A stretch of 64,000 nt of DNA, from positions 80,869-144,868 of the forward strand of contig JAPLBY010000022.1 in the NCBI GenBank assembly GCA_026392515.1, in the 5' to 3' direction. The notes below the pieces were generated by a model that saw nothing but the letters and a program-made list of their open reading frames with translations, had not been told where the DNA came from and ran no database searches. Positions 24,913 to 34,161 of this stretch are shown here, piece after piece (within the stretch, counting starts at the first letter, position 1; every line of letters starts with the position of its first letter). Position numbers and translations under genes: made by a program. Source of the stretch: Actinomycetota bacterium (GTDB lineage: Bacteria > Actinomycetota > Actinomycetes > S36-B12 > UBA5976).

Positions 24913-26310
24913 TCAGGAGGTTACTGCCTCTTGCATGGAGTCGATAAGTTTCTGGACTCGCTCATCTACGTTGGCAAATGGGTCCTTGCACAAAACGGTG
25001 CGTTGAGATTGATCATTCATCTTAAGGTGCACCCAGTCGACACTTATGTCCTTGCCGGCATCTTGCGCGGCGGCGATAAAGTCACCACGCAGCTTTGCGC
25101 GAGTTGTTTGTGGCGGTACAGTTTGGGCAGTCAAAATCTCAGCATCCGAGGTAACTCGATTGACTCGACCATTGTTTTGAAGCAGGTAGAACAAGCCTCG
25201 ATTTTGCGTGATGTCGTGATACATCAGATCCAGTTGCGCAACTCGCGGTGAATCCAATTCCAAACTGTTCTTGTCGCGGTAGGAGTCAACCAGTTGCTTC
25301 TTGATGGCCCAATCGATGTCCTGAGCAATCAGGGAGTGATTGTTTGTCTCAACCGCAGTCAACGTCCGCTCCCAAAGCTCTAGTGCAATTACGTGTTCCC
25401 GAGTCATGTTCATGTCCCCGGTTGCAACATAATTCTTTACCATTTCAAGATATGCCCATTGCATTTGTAGGGCGCTCATGGTTGAACCTGAATTCAAAGT
25501 GACGGTAGCTAACCCAGTTATGTCGTGTGACACATCTCGGATAGCCCGAATTGGATTTTCCAGTGTGAAATCTCGATTTAGATTCCCAGTTTCGAGTAAT
25601 CGTAAAACAAAGTCCATGGAAACAACTTTGAGCAGAGTTGTCATCTCCGACATGTTCGAGTCCCCAACAATCACATGCAGGCGCCTAAAAGCTTCAGAGT
25701 CCGCATGAGGTTCATCCCGAGTGTTGATGATTGGACGTGATCTTGTAGTCGCGCTTGAAACGCCTTCCCACATGTGGTCGGCTCGTTGTGACAGTGAGTA
25801 AATCGTGCCTCTTGGTGTTGTTAAGACCTTTCCAGCTCCACAAATCAATTGTCGAGTTATCAAAAAAGGAAGCAACGCTTCAATCTGCTCCAGATAATCC
25901 TGGCGACGCTTGATCAAGAAGTTTTCATGACAACCATATGAATTGCCACCTGAGTCAGTGTTGTTTTTGAAAAGGTAGATTTCCCCTTCAATACCTTCTT
26001 CAAGCAAACGCTCTTGCGCATCGAGAATCAGTTCCGCAAGGATTCGTTCGCCAGCCTTATCTTGCACGATCAAGTCGTGGAAATCGTCGCACTCGGCAGT
26101 TGCGTACTCTGGATGACTACCAACATCTAGATAGAGACGAGCACCATTAGTTAGAAATACGTTTGAGCTTCTCCCCCAAGAAACAACGCGCTTGAAAAGG
26201 TAGCGTGCTACTTCATCTGGAGTGAGACGACGCTGACCTTGAAATGTGCAAGTAACGCCAAACTCTGTCTCAATTCCGAAGATTCGTTTGTCGAGTCTGC
26301 CTGATGACAC
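24913..26310 (-). CDS. pafA: Pup-protein ligase PafA
   Basis: Ligates the C-terminal Glu of Pup to substrate lysines, using ATP, and is related to glutamine synthetase. 465 residues, near the usual 450-480. It starts [13 protein letters not shown] and contains the catalytic segment [17 protein letters not shown] with the essential Asp, [16 protein letters not shown], and [18 protein letters not shown]. The GTG start follows the pup stop with no gap, so the ligase and its modifier are co-translated. In mycobacteria prcB, prcA and other genes separate pup and pafA; here they are absent. Confidence 0.96.
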   Translation of the reverse strand: MSSGRLDKRIFGIETEFGVTCTFQGQRRLTPDEVARYLFKRVVSWGRSSNVFLTNGARLYLDVGSHPEYATAECDDFHDLIVQDKAGERILAELILDAQERLLEEGIEGEIYLFKNNTDSGGNSYGCHENFLIKRRQDYLEQIEALLPFLITRQLICGAGKVLTTPRGTIYSLSQRADHMWEGVSSATTRSRPIINTRDEPHADSEAFRRLHVIVGDSNMSEMTTLLKVVSMDFVLRLLETGNLNRDFTLENPIRAIRDVSHDITGLATVTLNSGSTMSALQMQWAYLEMVKNYVATGDMNMTREHVIALELWERTLTAVETNNHSLIAQDIDWAIKKQLVDSYRDKNSLELDSPRVAQLDLMYHDITQNRGLFYLLQNNGRVNRVTSDAEILTAQTVPPQTTRAKLRGDFIAAAQDAGKDISVDWVHLKMNDQSQRTVLCKDPFANVDERVQKLIDSMQEAVTS

Positions 26311-26505
26311 TTACTGTCCACCTTTTTGCACGAAACCCTTAACAAACTCTTCAGCATTTTCTTCAAGTACTAGATCGATGGCATCTAATAAGTCTGTTAC
26401 GTCAAGGTCAGAACTAGAGGTTGTAGGAAGTGGAGTGAAGTCGGAAGATTGTTCCCGATCGGAGTTACCTTTAGCAAACTCGCGCTCGCTCATGTCGAAC
26501 CCCAT
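26311..26505 (-). CDS. pup: Prokaryotic ubiquitin-like protein Pup
   Basis: A disordered modifier. The C-terminal half shows the conserved DLLDAIDLVLEENAEEFVKGF coil that binds the ARC/Mpa ATPase, and the tail ends KGGQ, so the terminal Gln must be deamidated by Dop before ligation. Length is 64 residues from ATG 26505; ATG at 26493 (MSEREFAK) is an alternative giving 60 residues with GGGG upstream. The stop abuts pafA. Dop lies 53 bases upstream. Confidence 0.95.
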   Translation of the reverse strand: MGFDMSEREFAKGNSDREQSSDFTPLPTTSSSDLDVTDLLDAIDLVLEENAEEFVKGFVQKGGQ

Positions 26506-26558
26506 TTCATCTCGTGCTGTGCACTCTTATGCATCACACTATTCCAGTTGTTCAAACC

Positions 26559-28079
26559 CTATGCCAATACGTGTTCTGGCTTCAGGTTAGCCAGCAGATC
26601 GGCCGCAAGTTCTGAATGCTCAAACAGGTCTGAAGTAGCAGCCTGGGTGCCACCAAGTGCATCTGGAGTGGAGATTCGCTTCAGCGGAACATCAGGTCCC
26701 AGGTCCAGAATCACAGAGTCCCATGAGGCAGCCGCTACTTGATCTACAAACTTGGCTACACAAGTCCCTCGGAAATACGCTCGGGTATCCACTGGAGGGT
26801 TAGCAACAGCCTCCGCCACCTGCTCTTCACTAAACAGCAAATCCATTTTCCCCTTTTGCTGAAGAACCCGAGCCAACCCTTTATCCAGACGTAAATCTGC
26901 AAACTGGATATCAATTGCTGCCAACCGCGAGTCATTCCATAGGAGATGATCACGATTTCGATACCCATTAAGCACTGACAACTTGGTAATCCAATCCACT
27001 TCATTTACTAGTGACATTGGGTCGTGTTCTAATGCACTGAGAATTCTTCCCCAGTGCGTGACGACGTCGTGCGCCATCTCGTCTGTTTCACCGGTTTCAT
27101 CGAGGAATCTCGCTGCTGTCTGCTGATAGTGCTTTTGAATGTCTAATGCCGACATTTCGGAGCCATCACGCAGCCTTTGTTTGGTTTCAAACTTGTAGTC
27201 ATGGCTTACCAAGTGCATCGACGTCACTGCATCGTAAAGTTCAAAATCAATTTCTAGGAAGCCAGCCTCGATCATGCTGAGCACAACCGCGGTGGTTCCC
27301 ATCTTTAAGTAATTGATTCGCTGTGACATGTTTGCGTCGCCAATGATGACGTGTAAGCGACGGAACAAGTCTGGGTCGGCGTGCGGTTCATCACGAGTGT
27401 TAATGATCGGACGGCGCAGCGTGGTTTCTAAACCAACTTCTGCTTCGAAGAAATCCGCACGTTGACTAATCTGGAAACCAGGTTGAATATCTTCTTGACC
27501 TAAACCAACGCGACCAGCTCCGGCAAAAATACATCTCGTTACAAAGAACGGAGTCAGATACTTAACTAGATCACCAAAAGGAACTTCGCGAAGAACTTGA
27601 TAATTTTCGTGCGTACCGTAGCTCACACCTTTGCCATCAGTGTTGTTCTTGTAAACCGTTATTAGATCTCCAGTAAGCGTGCTGGCTAGCCGAGCACTGC
27701 GCTCAATAATGCGGTCCCCTGCGGTATCCCAAAGTGCAGCATCATAAGGATTAGTAACCTCAGGTGAGGCGTACTCAGGATGAGCGTGATCTACGTAATA
27801 TCTAGCTCCATTTGGCAGCACTAAGTTTGCTAACCCATAGTCATCATCTGTTAACTGGCTTGGGTCAGCATCTGCGCGACTCATGTCAAAGCCGCGTGCA
27901 TCTCGAAGTGGAGATTCGACATCGTAATCCCAGCGCATTCGACGAATTCGATTCGGCATAACTTCATTCCCGTAAGCATTCACCACTTGACTCGAAAGCA
28001 GCATTGGATTGGCACTGGAATCACGTGGGTTGGAAATACCAAATTCCGATTCGATGCCCATTACGCGGCGAACTGACAT
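26559..28079 (-). CDS. dop: Pup deamidase/depupylase Dop
   Basis: Converts the Pup C-terminal Gln to Glu and removes Pup from substrates; paralogue of PafA. I chose ATG at 28079, giving the family start MSVRRVMGIESEFGIS; a frame extends 26 codons upstream but overlaps the ATPase gene. Length is 506 residues. The catalytic Asp lies in RYYVDHAHPEYASPEV, and KNNTDGKGVSYGTHEN and [16 protein letters not shown] bind nucleotide/metal. An AAAGG precedes the ATG, ten bases after the ATPase gene. Confidence 0.96.
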   Translation of the reverse strand: MSVRRVMGIESEFGISNPRDSSANPMLLSSQVVNAYGNEVMPNRIRRMRWDYDVESPLRDARGFDMSRADADPSQLTDDDYGLANLVLPNGARYYVDHAHPEYASPEVTNPYDAALWDTAGDRIIERSARLASTLTGDLITVYKNNTDGKGVSYGTHENYQVLREVPFGDLVKYLTPFFVTRCIFAGAGRVGLGQEDIQPGFQISQRADFFEAEVGLETTLRRPIINTRDEPHADPDLFRRLHVIIGDANMSQRINYLKMGTTAVVLSMIEAGFLEIDFELYDAVTSMHLVSHDYKFETKQRLRDGSEMSALDIQKHYQQTAARFLDETGETDEMAHDVVTHWGRILSALEHDPMSLVNEVDWITKLSVLNGYRNRDHLLWNDSRLAAIDIQFADLRLDKGLARVLQQKGKMDLLFSEEQVAEAVANPPVDTRAYFRGTCVAKFVDQVAAASWDSVILDLGPDVPLKRISTPDALGGTQAATSDLFEHSELAADLLANLKPEHVLA

Positions 28080-28089
28080 AACTAAACCT

Positions 28090-29727
28090 TTATGCGAATG
28101 GATTTGGTGACAGTGAAGTGTCGATGCTGCGTCCCGAGTCATCACCCTTCTTGCCATGGATCAGAGTGCGCATAAACACGATGCGATCACCCTTCTTGCC
28201 AGAGATTCGAGACCAGTCATCTGGGTTTGTGGTGTTTGGAAGATCTTCATTCTCATGGAACTCGTCTAAGCAAGCTTGCAGCAGATGCTCAATAGTAATT
28301 CCCTTTTCGCCAACAGTTAGGAACGACTTGATTGCCGCCTTCTTGGCTCGGCTAACGATGTTTTCAATCATTGCGCCTGAACTAAAGTCCTTGAAGTAAA
28401 GAACCTCTTTGTCGCCGTTGGCATAAGTAACTTCTAGAAATTCATTGTTGGGAGTAGTGGAGTACATCTCTTCAACAACACGCTGGATCATTGCAGTGGT
28501 AGTTGCATGAGCGTCGTTGCCATGTTCCGCTAGATCCACCTGGCTAAGTGGCAAATCAGTTGTTAAGTACTTACCAAAGATGTCGATCGCAGCTTGAGCA
28601 TCTGGACGTTCGATCTTGATTTTTACATCAAGTCGACCAGGTCGCAGAATCGCTGGATCAATCATGTCTTCACGGTTTGAAGCACCGATGACGATTACGT
28701 TTTCCAGGCTTTCGACACCATCGATCTCACTAAGTAATTGCGGAACAATAGTGTTCTCAACATCGCTGGATACGCCACTACCTCTAGTGCGGAAAAGTGA
28801 ATCCATTTCATCGAAGAAAACAATTACTGGCGTGCCTTCACTTGCCTTCTCGCGAGCACGCTGGAAGATGATTCGAATCTGGCGCTCGGTCTCACCAACA
28901 AACTTGTTCAGAAGTTCTGGACCCTTAATGTTCAGGAAGTAACTTCGTCCTTCACCGATGCCAGAAATTTCGCTAACTTTCTTAGCTAGTGAGTTCGCAA
29001 CAGCTTTTGCGATAAGGGTCTTGCCACATCCTGGCGGACCGTAAAGCAAAATACCCTTTGGCGGCTTCAGCTCATACTCTTTGAACAACTCTGGGTGCAA
29101 GAACGGCAATTCAACGGCGTCACGAATCGTGTTGATCTGATCACGCAAGCCACCGATGTCTTCGTAGTTAATATCGGGAACTTCTTCGAGGACTAAGTCT
29201 TCAACTTCAGACTTTGCGATTCGTTCAAAGGCATATCCAGCCTTCATGTCAGCGAGCAAACTATCGCCAGAGCGAAGTGATACATCTCGAAGTGGCGCAG
29301 CTAAATGGATGACGCGTTCTTCATCACTTCGCCCAGTAACAATTGCGCGCATGCCATCTTCTAAGACTTCCTGGAAAACTACGATCTCGCCTTGATCATC
29401 AAAGTTGCCAGCAACAACAACGTTCATTGACTCATTGAGAATTACTTCTTGACCTGGGCGCAATGTTTCGCGATTAACTTCCGGCGCCATAGCAACTCGC
29501 ATTTTGCGACCATTGATTGTGACGTCAACTAGATCGTCAGCAGCCGGCCCTAAGTAAATCGCATAACCGTTAGGAGGTGCACTCAGACGATCGACTTCTT
29601 CTTTGAGCCCGATGATTTGTTCGCGCGCTTCCCGAAGCGTGGCAGTGAGCTTGGTGTTTGACTCGCTCAGATCATCGATCCGAGAGTTAAGAGTTCGCAG
29701 CTGTTCTGCATGTGTTGCCTCAGTCAT
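28090..29727 (-). CDS. arc: Proteasome-associated AAA ATPase ARC/Mpa, without GQYL tail
   Basis: Hexameric ATPase that recognises Pup through N-terminal coiled coils and unfolds pupylated proteins. 545 residues: coiled coil (about 5-50), two OB folds (about 52-165), AAA domain with Walker A GPPGCGKT (230-237) and Walker B FFDEMDS (305-310 region). The start ATG 29727 has GGAGG six bases upstream and overlaps trmI by eight bases. The C-terminus is SPNPFA and lacks the GQYL motif that docks mycobacterial Mpa on the 20S proteasome. Confidence 0.95.
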   Translation of the reverse strand: MTEATHAEQLRTLNSRIDDLSESNTKLTATLREAREQIIGLKEEVDRLSAPPNGYAIYLGPAADDLVDVTINGRKMRVAMAPEVNRETLRPGQEVILNESMNVVVAGNFDDQGEIVVFQEVLEDGMRAIVTGRSDEERVIHLAAPLRDVSLRSGDSLLADMKAGYAFERIAKSEVEDLVLEEVPDINYEDIGGLRDQINTIRDAVELPFLHPELFKEYELKPPKGILLYGPPGCGKTLIAKAVANSLAKKVSEISGIGEGRSYFLNIKGPELLNKFVGETERQIRIIFQRAREKASEGTPVIVFFDEMDSLFRTRGSGVSSDVENTIVPQLLSEIDGVESLENVIVIGASNREDMIDPAILRPGRLDVKIKIERPDAQAAIDIFGKYLTTDLPLSQVDLAEHGNDAHATTTAMIQRVVEEMYSTTPNNEFLEVTYANGDKEVLYFKDFSSGAMIENIVSRAKKAAIKSFLTVGEKGITIEHLLQACLDEFHENEDLPNTTNPDDWSRISGKKGDRIVFMRTLIHGKKGDDSGRSIDTSLSPNPFA

Positions 29728-30646
29728 CAGCTGCCTCCTCACTATCTACTGCGCCTGTCGCTACTTCAGCAACAGTATCCAATCCGCCTTTAGTTGGGCG
29801 AATTCGACGAGCGGGCAAAATGACGCCAGGAGCCAGTTTTCGAGCAGTTACCAAGAAACCCGTATGTCCTTGCATTCTGTGATTTGGGCGAACTGCAAGA
29901 CCTTCTAGGTGCCAAGGTCGAGCGATCAATTCTTGTCCCTCTGGATTGGTCCATCTTTTATCTAGACGCAAGTCTTCTACGAATCTTGACATTTGAGTTG
30001 TGGTTGCCACATATGCAATCACCACTCCGCCTGGACGCAGTACATGGGCAATCGAGTCGATACATTCCCAAGGGGCCAACATGTCAAGAACAACTCGATC
30101 TACGCTGGCAACCGGCAAGGCCGTAACTTCTTCTTGTAAATCCCCCAAAGTAACTTGCCAGTTACTTGGTTCGGAACCAAAGAAATTAGTCACATTCTTT
30201 TTTGCAATTTTTGCGAAGTCTTCTCGACGTTCGAAGCTGTATAGATAGCCGTCACTTCCAATGGCACGCAATAGCGAACAAGACAGCGCGCCTGACCCAA
30301 CGCCGGCTTCGACAACAACACAGCCTGGATAAATGTCAGCCAGGCCAACAATGGCTGCTGCGTCCTTTGGGTAAACCACGGCTGCCCCGCGCGGCATGCT
30401 TAAAACGAAATCCAACAACAAAGGGCGCAATGCTAGGTAAACCATGTTTCCAGTTGATGAGACCGTTGAACCTTCGCTTAGGCCAATCAAATCATCATGC
30501 TTAATAGCTCCATGATTTGTGTGGAACTCCCGCCCAGCCTCTAAAACGATGGTGTGCTTGCGAGATTTGGTATCTGTTAACTGCACTCGATCGCCAATGG
30601 CAAATTCTGCGGCTTTGGCAGTACTAACAACGGTTACAGATTCCAT
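29720..30646 (-). CDS. trmI: tRNA (adenine-58-N1)-methyltransferase TrmI
   Basis: SAM-dependent enzyme that makes m1A58 in the T loop of tRNAs, as a tetramer. 308 residues. An N-terminal beta domain ([18 protein letters not shown]) is followed by a Rossmann methyltransferase fold: [45 protein letters not shown] and the catalytic DMLAPWE segment. It corresponds to Rv2118c beside mpa/dop. GGGAGA lies upstream of the ATG. It is the first gene of the pup locus in the direction of transcription and is divergent from the PAC2 gene. Confidence 0.95.
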   Translation of the reverse strand: MESVTVVSTAKAAEFAIGDRVQLTDTKSRKHTIVLEAGREFHTNHGAIKHDDLIGLSEGSTVSSTGNMVYLALRPLLLDFVLSMPRGAAVVYPKDAAAIVGLADIYPGCVVVEAGVGSGALSCSLLRAIGSDGYLYSFERREDFAKIAKKNVTNFFGSEPSNWQVTLGDLQEEVTALPVASVDRVVLDMLAPWECIDSIAHVLRPGGVVIAYVATTTQMSRFVEDLRLDKRWTNPEGQELIARPWHLEGLAVRPNHRMQGHTGFLVTARKLAPGVILPARRIRPTKGGLDTVAEVATGAVDSEEAADD

Positions 30647-30730
30647 TGACCTATTCTCCCAGCCTTTTCCAAACTCGCTGAACCGGTGTCGGAATGAGGA
30701 CCTAAACTAGAGGCAATCTGCAGAAATGGG

Positions 30731-31582
30731 GTGTTGTGCTTGGAGCAGGATCCAACCTTCCCGCGAAACACAACCATCATCATTGCCGCTTTCGGTGGCT
30801 GGAACGATGCCGGACAATCTGCAACTGACGCACTTGAGCACCTATTAGATATTTGGCAGTCTGAGGAAGTTATCGATTTACCAGGTGATGACTTTTATGA
30901 CTACCAATTCAATCGCCCTGAGGTAAGTATCGGACTAGACGGCGACCGTGAAGTGGCCTGGCCAGGTACGACAATCTTTAAGGCTTCAACTGACACTCTG
31001 CCTGACACCAAGATTTTCTTGGTTCATGGCGTAGAGCCAAGTATGAGATGGAAAACATTCTGCGCCGAAATCTTGTCACACATCGAATTAGGTGAACGCA
31101 ATGTCCTAGTTACCTTGGGTGCGCTACTTGCTGATGTTCCACACACTAGGCCGATACCTGTTAGTGGAACGACGTCGAACAAGAAGTTGCAAGATATATC
31201 TGGTTTTGAATCATCAAAGTATGAAGGCCCAACCGGAATCTTGGGCATACTTCAATCTGAGTTTGAAGTGCAAGGCATCCCATCAGTTGCACTTTGGGCT
31301 GCGCTTCCGCATTACGTCGCTTCCCCACCGTGCCCTAAGGCGACACTGGCTCTAATTCGTGGCTTAGAAGATCTGCTCGATACTGCTATTCCAGTTGTTG
31401 AATTAGTCGAAGAAGCCAGAGCTTGGCAACTTGGAGTCGAGGAACTGTCGACAGATGACGAGGAAATTTCTGAGTATGTTCGCGCCCTAGAGGAAACACA
31501 GGACACCGCCGAACTTCCCGAAGCAACTGGAGAAGCGATTGCTAAGGAATTCGAGCGCTACTTAAGACGTCGCGAGAACTAA
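30731..31582 (+). CDS. PAC2-family protein (proteasome assembly chaperone-like)
   Basis: 283 residues of the PAC2 family (Rv2125-like): FGGWNDAGQSATDALEHLLDIW, DFYDYQFNRPEV, LVHGVEPSMRWKTF, TLGALLADVPHTRPIPVSG and VALWAALPHYVA. The C-terminal third is acidic and helical. Archaeal/eukaryotic relatives chaperone proteasome assembly; the bacterial role is unproven. The start is uncertain: GTG at 30731 or TTG at 30740 after GGGG. TAAACT (30703-30708) may be the -10. It is divergent from the pup-ligation cluster, which here lacks proteasome genes. Confidence 0.88.
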   Translation: MLCLEQDPTFPRNTTIIIAAFGGWNDAGQSATDALEHLLDIWQSEEVIDLPGDDFYDYQFNRPEVSIGLDGDREVAWPGTTIFKASTDTLPDTKIFLVHGVEPSMRWKTFCAEILSHIELGERNVLVTLGALLADVPHTRPIPVSGTTSNKKLQDISGFESSKYEGPTGILGILQSEFEVQGIPSVALWAALPHYVASPPCPKATLALIRGLEDLLDTAIPVVELVEEARAWQLGVEELSTDDEEISEYVRALEETQDTAELPEATGEAIAKEFERYLRRREN

Positions 31583-31634
31583 TTCTTTAACCGCTGATTC
31601 TGCTCACCAGAAGCATGGGCAGCCAGTTGCCTCG

Positions 31635-31640
31635 TAGACT
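31635..31640 (+). promoter_or_regulatory. -10 box of a leaderless promoter for mshC
   Basis: TAGACT, six bases (TAAACC), then ATG at 31647. No Shine-Dalgarno sequence is seen in the 64-base gap after the PAC2 gene. Confidence 0.6.
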
Positions 31641-31646
31641 TAAACC

Positions 31647-32858
31647 ATGCAGCCGTGGCGTGAAGTTTCCGTTCCAGCGCTGAATTTAGGTTCATCAGAC
31701 TTTCAGGTGTTTGATTCAAGGTCGCAAAGACTCAAGTTGGCATCGACATCCAAGGACGCAAGTCTCTACGTCTGTGGAATAACTCCCTACGACGCAACAC
31801 ACATGGGTCATGCCGCAACGTACGTAGCATTTGATACTTTGCACAGATTCTGGCTAGCGACCGGAACCAAAGTGAACTACACCCAGAACATCACAGACAT
31901 CGATGATCCGTTGTTGGAGCGCGCAAAGTTAACAGGTCGAGCATGGCAAGAAATTGCAGTGGAACAAGTTGATCTCTTTAAGGCAGACATGGAAGCACTT
32001 CGCGTGATACCTCCACAGAGCTACATCGGCGTTGTAGAAGCAATTGAGATGATTGAACAAAGTGCACTCAAGCTCAAGGATCTTGGTGTGGCTTATCAAG
32101 TGGACGCTGATTTGTATTTTGATATGACGCATACCGATTTGCTTGGAGAAATCTGCCACTTATCTGAAGCGGAAATGCTAGAAGTATTTGCGCAACGTGG
32201 TGGTGATCCAGATCGCCCAGGCAAGCGCAATCCATTTGATGCCTTGCTATGGCGCGGACAGTCAGGCGACGATCCATCTTGGCCATCATCGCTTGGTCCA
32301 GGTAGACCTGGTTGGCACATTGAATGCTCGGCAATCGCAACGCACTATTTAGCCTCCCAAATCACAGTGCAAGGTGGTGGAAGCGATCTTAAATTCCCAC
32401 ACCACGAGATGAGCGCTGCGCACGCAGAGTCGCTCACTGGAGTTAAGCCATTTGCACAGACATTTATGCACGCCGGCATGGTCTCGCTTGATGGCGAGAA
32501 GATGAGTAAGTCATTAGGCAACCTGGTCTTTGTTTCAAAACTTAGACAACAAGGTGTCGATCCCATGGCCATTCGTCTGGTGCTGCTTTCTCATCATTAT
32601 CGAAGTGATTGGCAATGGTTTGATAGTGAACTTGAAGACGCCCAAACCCGATTAGCAAACTGGCGAACTGCGCTGAGCCAACCCTCAGGAGCAACCAGCC
32701 CGATTTCGGAAATGGTGAAGATGATGCGCAATGATCTCGATACTCCGAGTACACTGAAAGCTATCGACGTTTGGGCAACGGAAACTTTGGCCGGTGCGCA
32801 ACTAGATGCAACAAGTGAAGTTGCGGTCGCCATTGACGCAATCCTCGGAATCATCTAG
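31647..32858 (+). CDS. mshC: Cysteine:GlcN-Ins ligase MshC (mycothiol synthesis)
   Basis: Joins L-cysteine to glucosaminyl-inositol, the penultimate step of mycothiol synthesis. A cysteinyl-tRNA synthetase relative of 403 residues. The catalytic core has Cys43 (VCGITPYDATHMGH, zinc ligand and HIGH-like site), QNITDIDDPLLERA as in MshC rather than CysS, and GEKMSKSLG. The shorter C-terminus lacks the tRNA anticodon-binding domain. It marks the organism as a mycothiol-producing actinobacterium. It occupies the place of Rv2130c. Confidence 0.95.
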   Translation: MQPWREVSVPALNLGSSDFQVFDSRSQRLKLASTSKDASLYVCGITPYDATHMGHAATYVAFDTLHRFWLATGTKVNYTQNITDIDDPLLERAKLTGRAWQEIAVEQVDLFKADMEALRVIPPQSYIGVVEAIEMIEQSALKLKDLGVAYQVDADLYFDMTHTDLLGEICHLSEAEMLEVFAQRGGDPDRPGKRNPFDALLWRGQSGDDPSWPSSLGPGRPGWHIECSAIATHYLASQITVQGGGSDLKFPHHEMSAAHAESLTGVKPFAQTFMHAGMVSLDGEKMSKSLGNLVFVSKLRQQGVDPMAIRLVLLSHHYRSDWQWFDSELEDAQTRLANWRTALSQPSGATSPISEMVKMMRNDLDTPSTLKAIDVWATETLAGAQLDATSEVAVAIDAILGII

Positions 32859-32859
32859 T

Positions 32860-32865
32860 TAGCTT
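32860..32865 (+). promoter_or_regulatory. -10 box of a leaderless promoter for the SCO1664-like gene
   Basis: TAGCTT, seven bases (TCTCGCT), then ATG at 32873. It begins one base after the mshC stop codon. Confidence 0.5.
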
Positions 32866-32872
32866 TCTCGCT

Positions 32873-33601
32873 ATGGAAAACTTCACAGTCATTGGACAGA
32901 TGGTCAATGCCTCAAACTCCACACTTGTAGTGGAATCTGATGGCAATCGATTTATCTATAAACCACGTTCTGGGGAACGTCCGCTTTGGGATTTTCCTGA
33001 CCACACCCTTCACTTGCGCGAACGGGCTGCCTATTTAGTTAGTGAAATGCTTGGCTGGAATGTAGTTCCCGAAACCACAATCAATGAAGGCCCTTATGGA
33101 ATCGGTTCTTTCCAAAAGTGGATTGATGCGGAGCCAACGACAGTAGACATTTTTCCGCCTAATACCGTTCCTGATGGCTGGTTGACAATCATCACAGGAA
33201 TTGACGAAGTAGGACATCAAGTCACCCTGGCTCATGAAGACTCAGAACGATTGATGCAGATTGCAGTTTTCGACGCTTTGGTTAACAACGCCGATCGAAA
33301 AGCTGGTCACTTATTAACCGACGAAACTGGCAATACTTACGGGATTGATCATGGAGTCACCTTTAACTCTGAAGACAAATTGCGTACTGTGCTTTGGGGC
33401 TGGATCGGTCAGCGAATTTCTGACGACCAACTAGCAGATTTAGAAAGACTTAAATCCCAGATATTCGGAAGTGAATTGGAAGAACTGTTGACGGTCACTG
33501 AGATTGAGGCTCTACACGAGCGTCTCGACTTTTTGTTAGCTCAGCAAACTATGCCGAGTCCTAGTCCAAACTGGCCGGCTGTCCCCTGGCCAGTTTTCTA
33601 A
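32873..33601 (+). CDS. SCO1664-family PI3/4-kinase-like protein
   Basis: 242 residues of a conserved actinobacterial family related to phosphatidylinositol 3/4-kinases in fold. Family motifs are FIYKPRSGERPLWDFP (nucleotide-binding Lys), LRERAAYLVSEMLGW, FDALVNNADRKAGH (catalytic loop Asp) and TYGIDHGVTF (metal-binding Asp). The substrate is unknown. The gene lies between mshC and, on the opposite strand, DUF3090 and a histidine phosphatase; this order is conserved in actinobacteria. It has its own leaderless promoter. Confidence 0.88.
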   Translation: MENFTVIGQMVNASNSTLVVESDGNRFIYKPRSGERPLWDFPDHTLHLRERAAYLVSEMLGWNVVPETTINEGPYGIGSFQKWIDAEPTTVDIFPPNTVPDGWLTIITGIDEVGHQVTLAHEDSERLMQIAVFDALVNNADRKAGHLLTDETGNTYGIDHGVTFNSEDKLRTVLWGWIGQRISDDQLADLERLKSQIFGSELEELLTVTEIEALHERLDFLLAQQTMPSPSPNWPAVPWPVF

Positions 33602-33607
33602 CTTAGG

Positions 33608-34159
33608 CTAACCGCGCCTTAGGTATCCGTTAGCTCTTGGGCAAATGTGACCCTGTTGGTCAAGTGGCTCGGTACATAGTGGACATGGCGGACGACCTGC
33701 TGAAACAACTGCAAATGCCCTGGTGCAAAATGCAGTAGCTAGCGAACCTGTTAACCGAACTCGCAAAACGTCTGGTCCAAAATCTGAGTCTTCTTCTAAA
33801 TCTGGAACGTCTTCGAAGTTTTCAGAGGATGCATGTGCCTCGATAACCACTTGTTGGCTTTCCGTATTCCAACCCAAAGCCAAGGTCCCTACTCGGAATT
33901 CTTCCTGAATCGGATTATCAAGTGGCTCTAAGTCAGCTGGGCCGAAATATGTAACGTCAATACCTTCAGCCCGAGCTACTTGATCCAAGAGTTCAGTTAG
34001 TCGATCTGCCAACAAAGCGACCTGTTGTTTTTCAAGAGAGACGCTGACAATTCGTTGATCAGTTCGTGCCTGCAGGAAGAATGTGCGTTCTCCTGGCACT
34101 CCCACCGTTCCGGTTACAAAGCGTTGTGGGTTATCGAAAGTGTGAACAATTCGCGCCAT
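33608..34159 (-). CDS. DUF3090 family protein
   Basis: 183 residues with the DUF3090 pattern: RFVTGTVGVPGERTFFLQA at the N-terminus, LALGWNTESQQVVIEAHA in the middle, and a C-terminal four-ligand tail, CPLCTEPLDQQGHICPRANG (CxxC, His, Cys), which looks like a zinc ribbon. Function is unknown. The start ATG at 34159 is two bases from the histidine phosphatase stop, implying joint translation; it converges on the SCO1664 gene with only six bases between the stops. It matches Rv2134c. Confidence 0.9.
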   Translation of the reverse strand: MARIVHTFDNPQRFVTGTVGVPGERTFFLQARTDQRIVSVSLEKQQVALLADRLTELLDQVARAEGIDVTYFGPADLEPLDNPIQEEFRVGTLALGWNTESQQVVIEAHASSENFEDVPDLEEDSDFGPDVLRVRLTGSLATAFCTRAFAVVSAGRPPCPLCTEPLDQQGHICPRANGYLRRG

Positions 34160-34161
34160 CG

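Noticed and set aside
28080-28157. N-terminal extension of dop
   Set aside because: It overlaps the ATPase gene and the family start MSVRRVMGIESEFG lies at 28079 with AAAGG upstream.
26311-29727. Hidden prcB/prcA between pup, dop and the ATPase
   Set aside because: All gaps are 0 to 53 bases and each reading frame is accounted for; no proteasome subunit fits.
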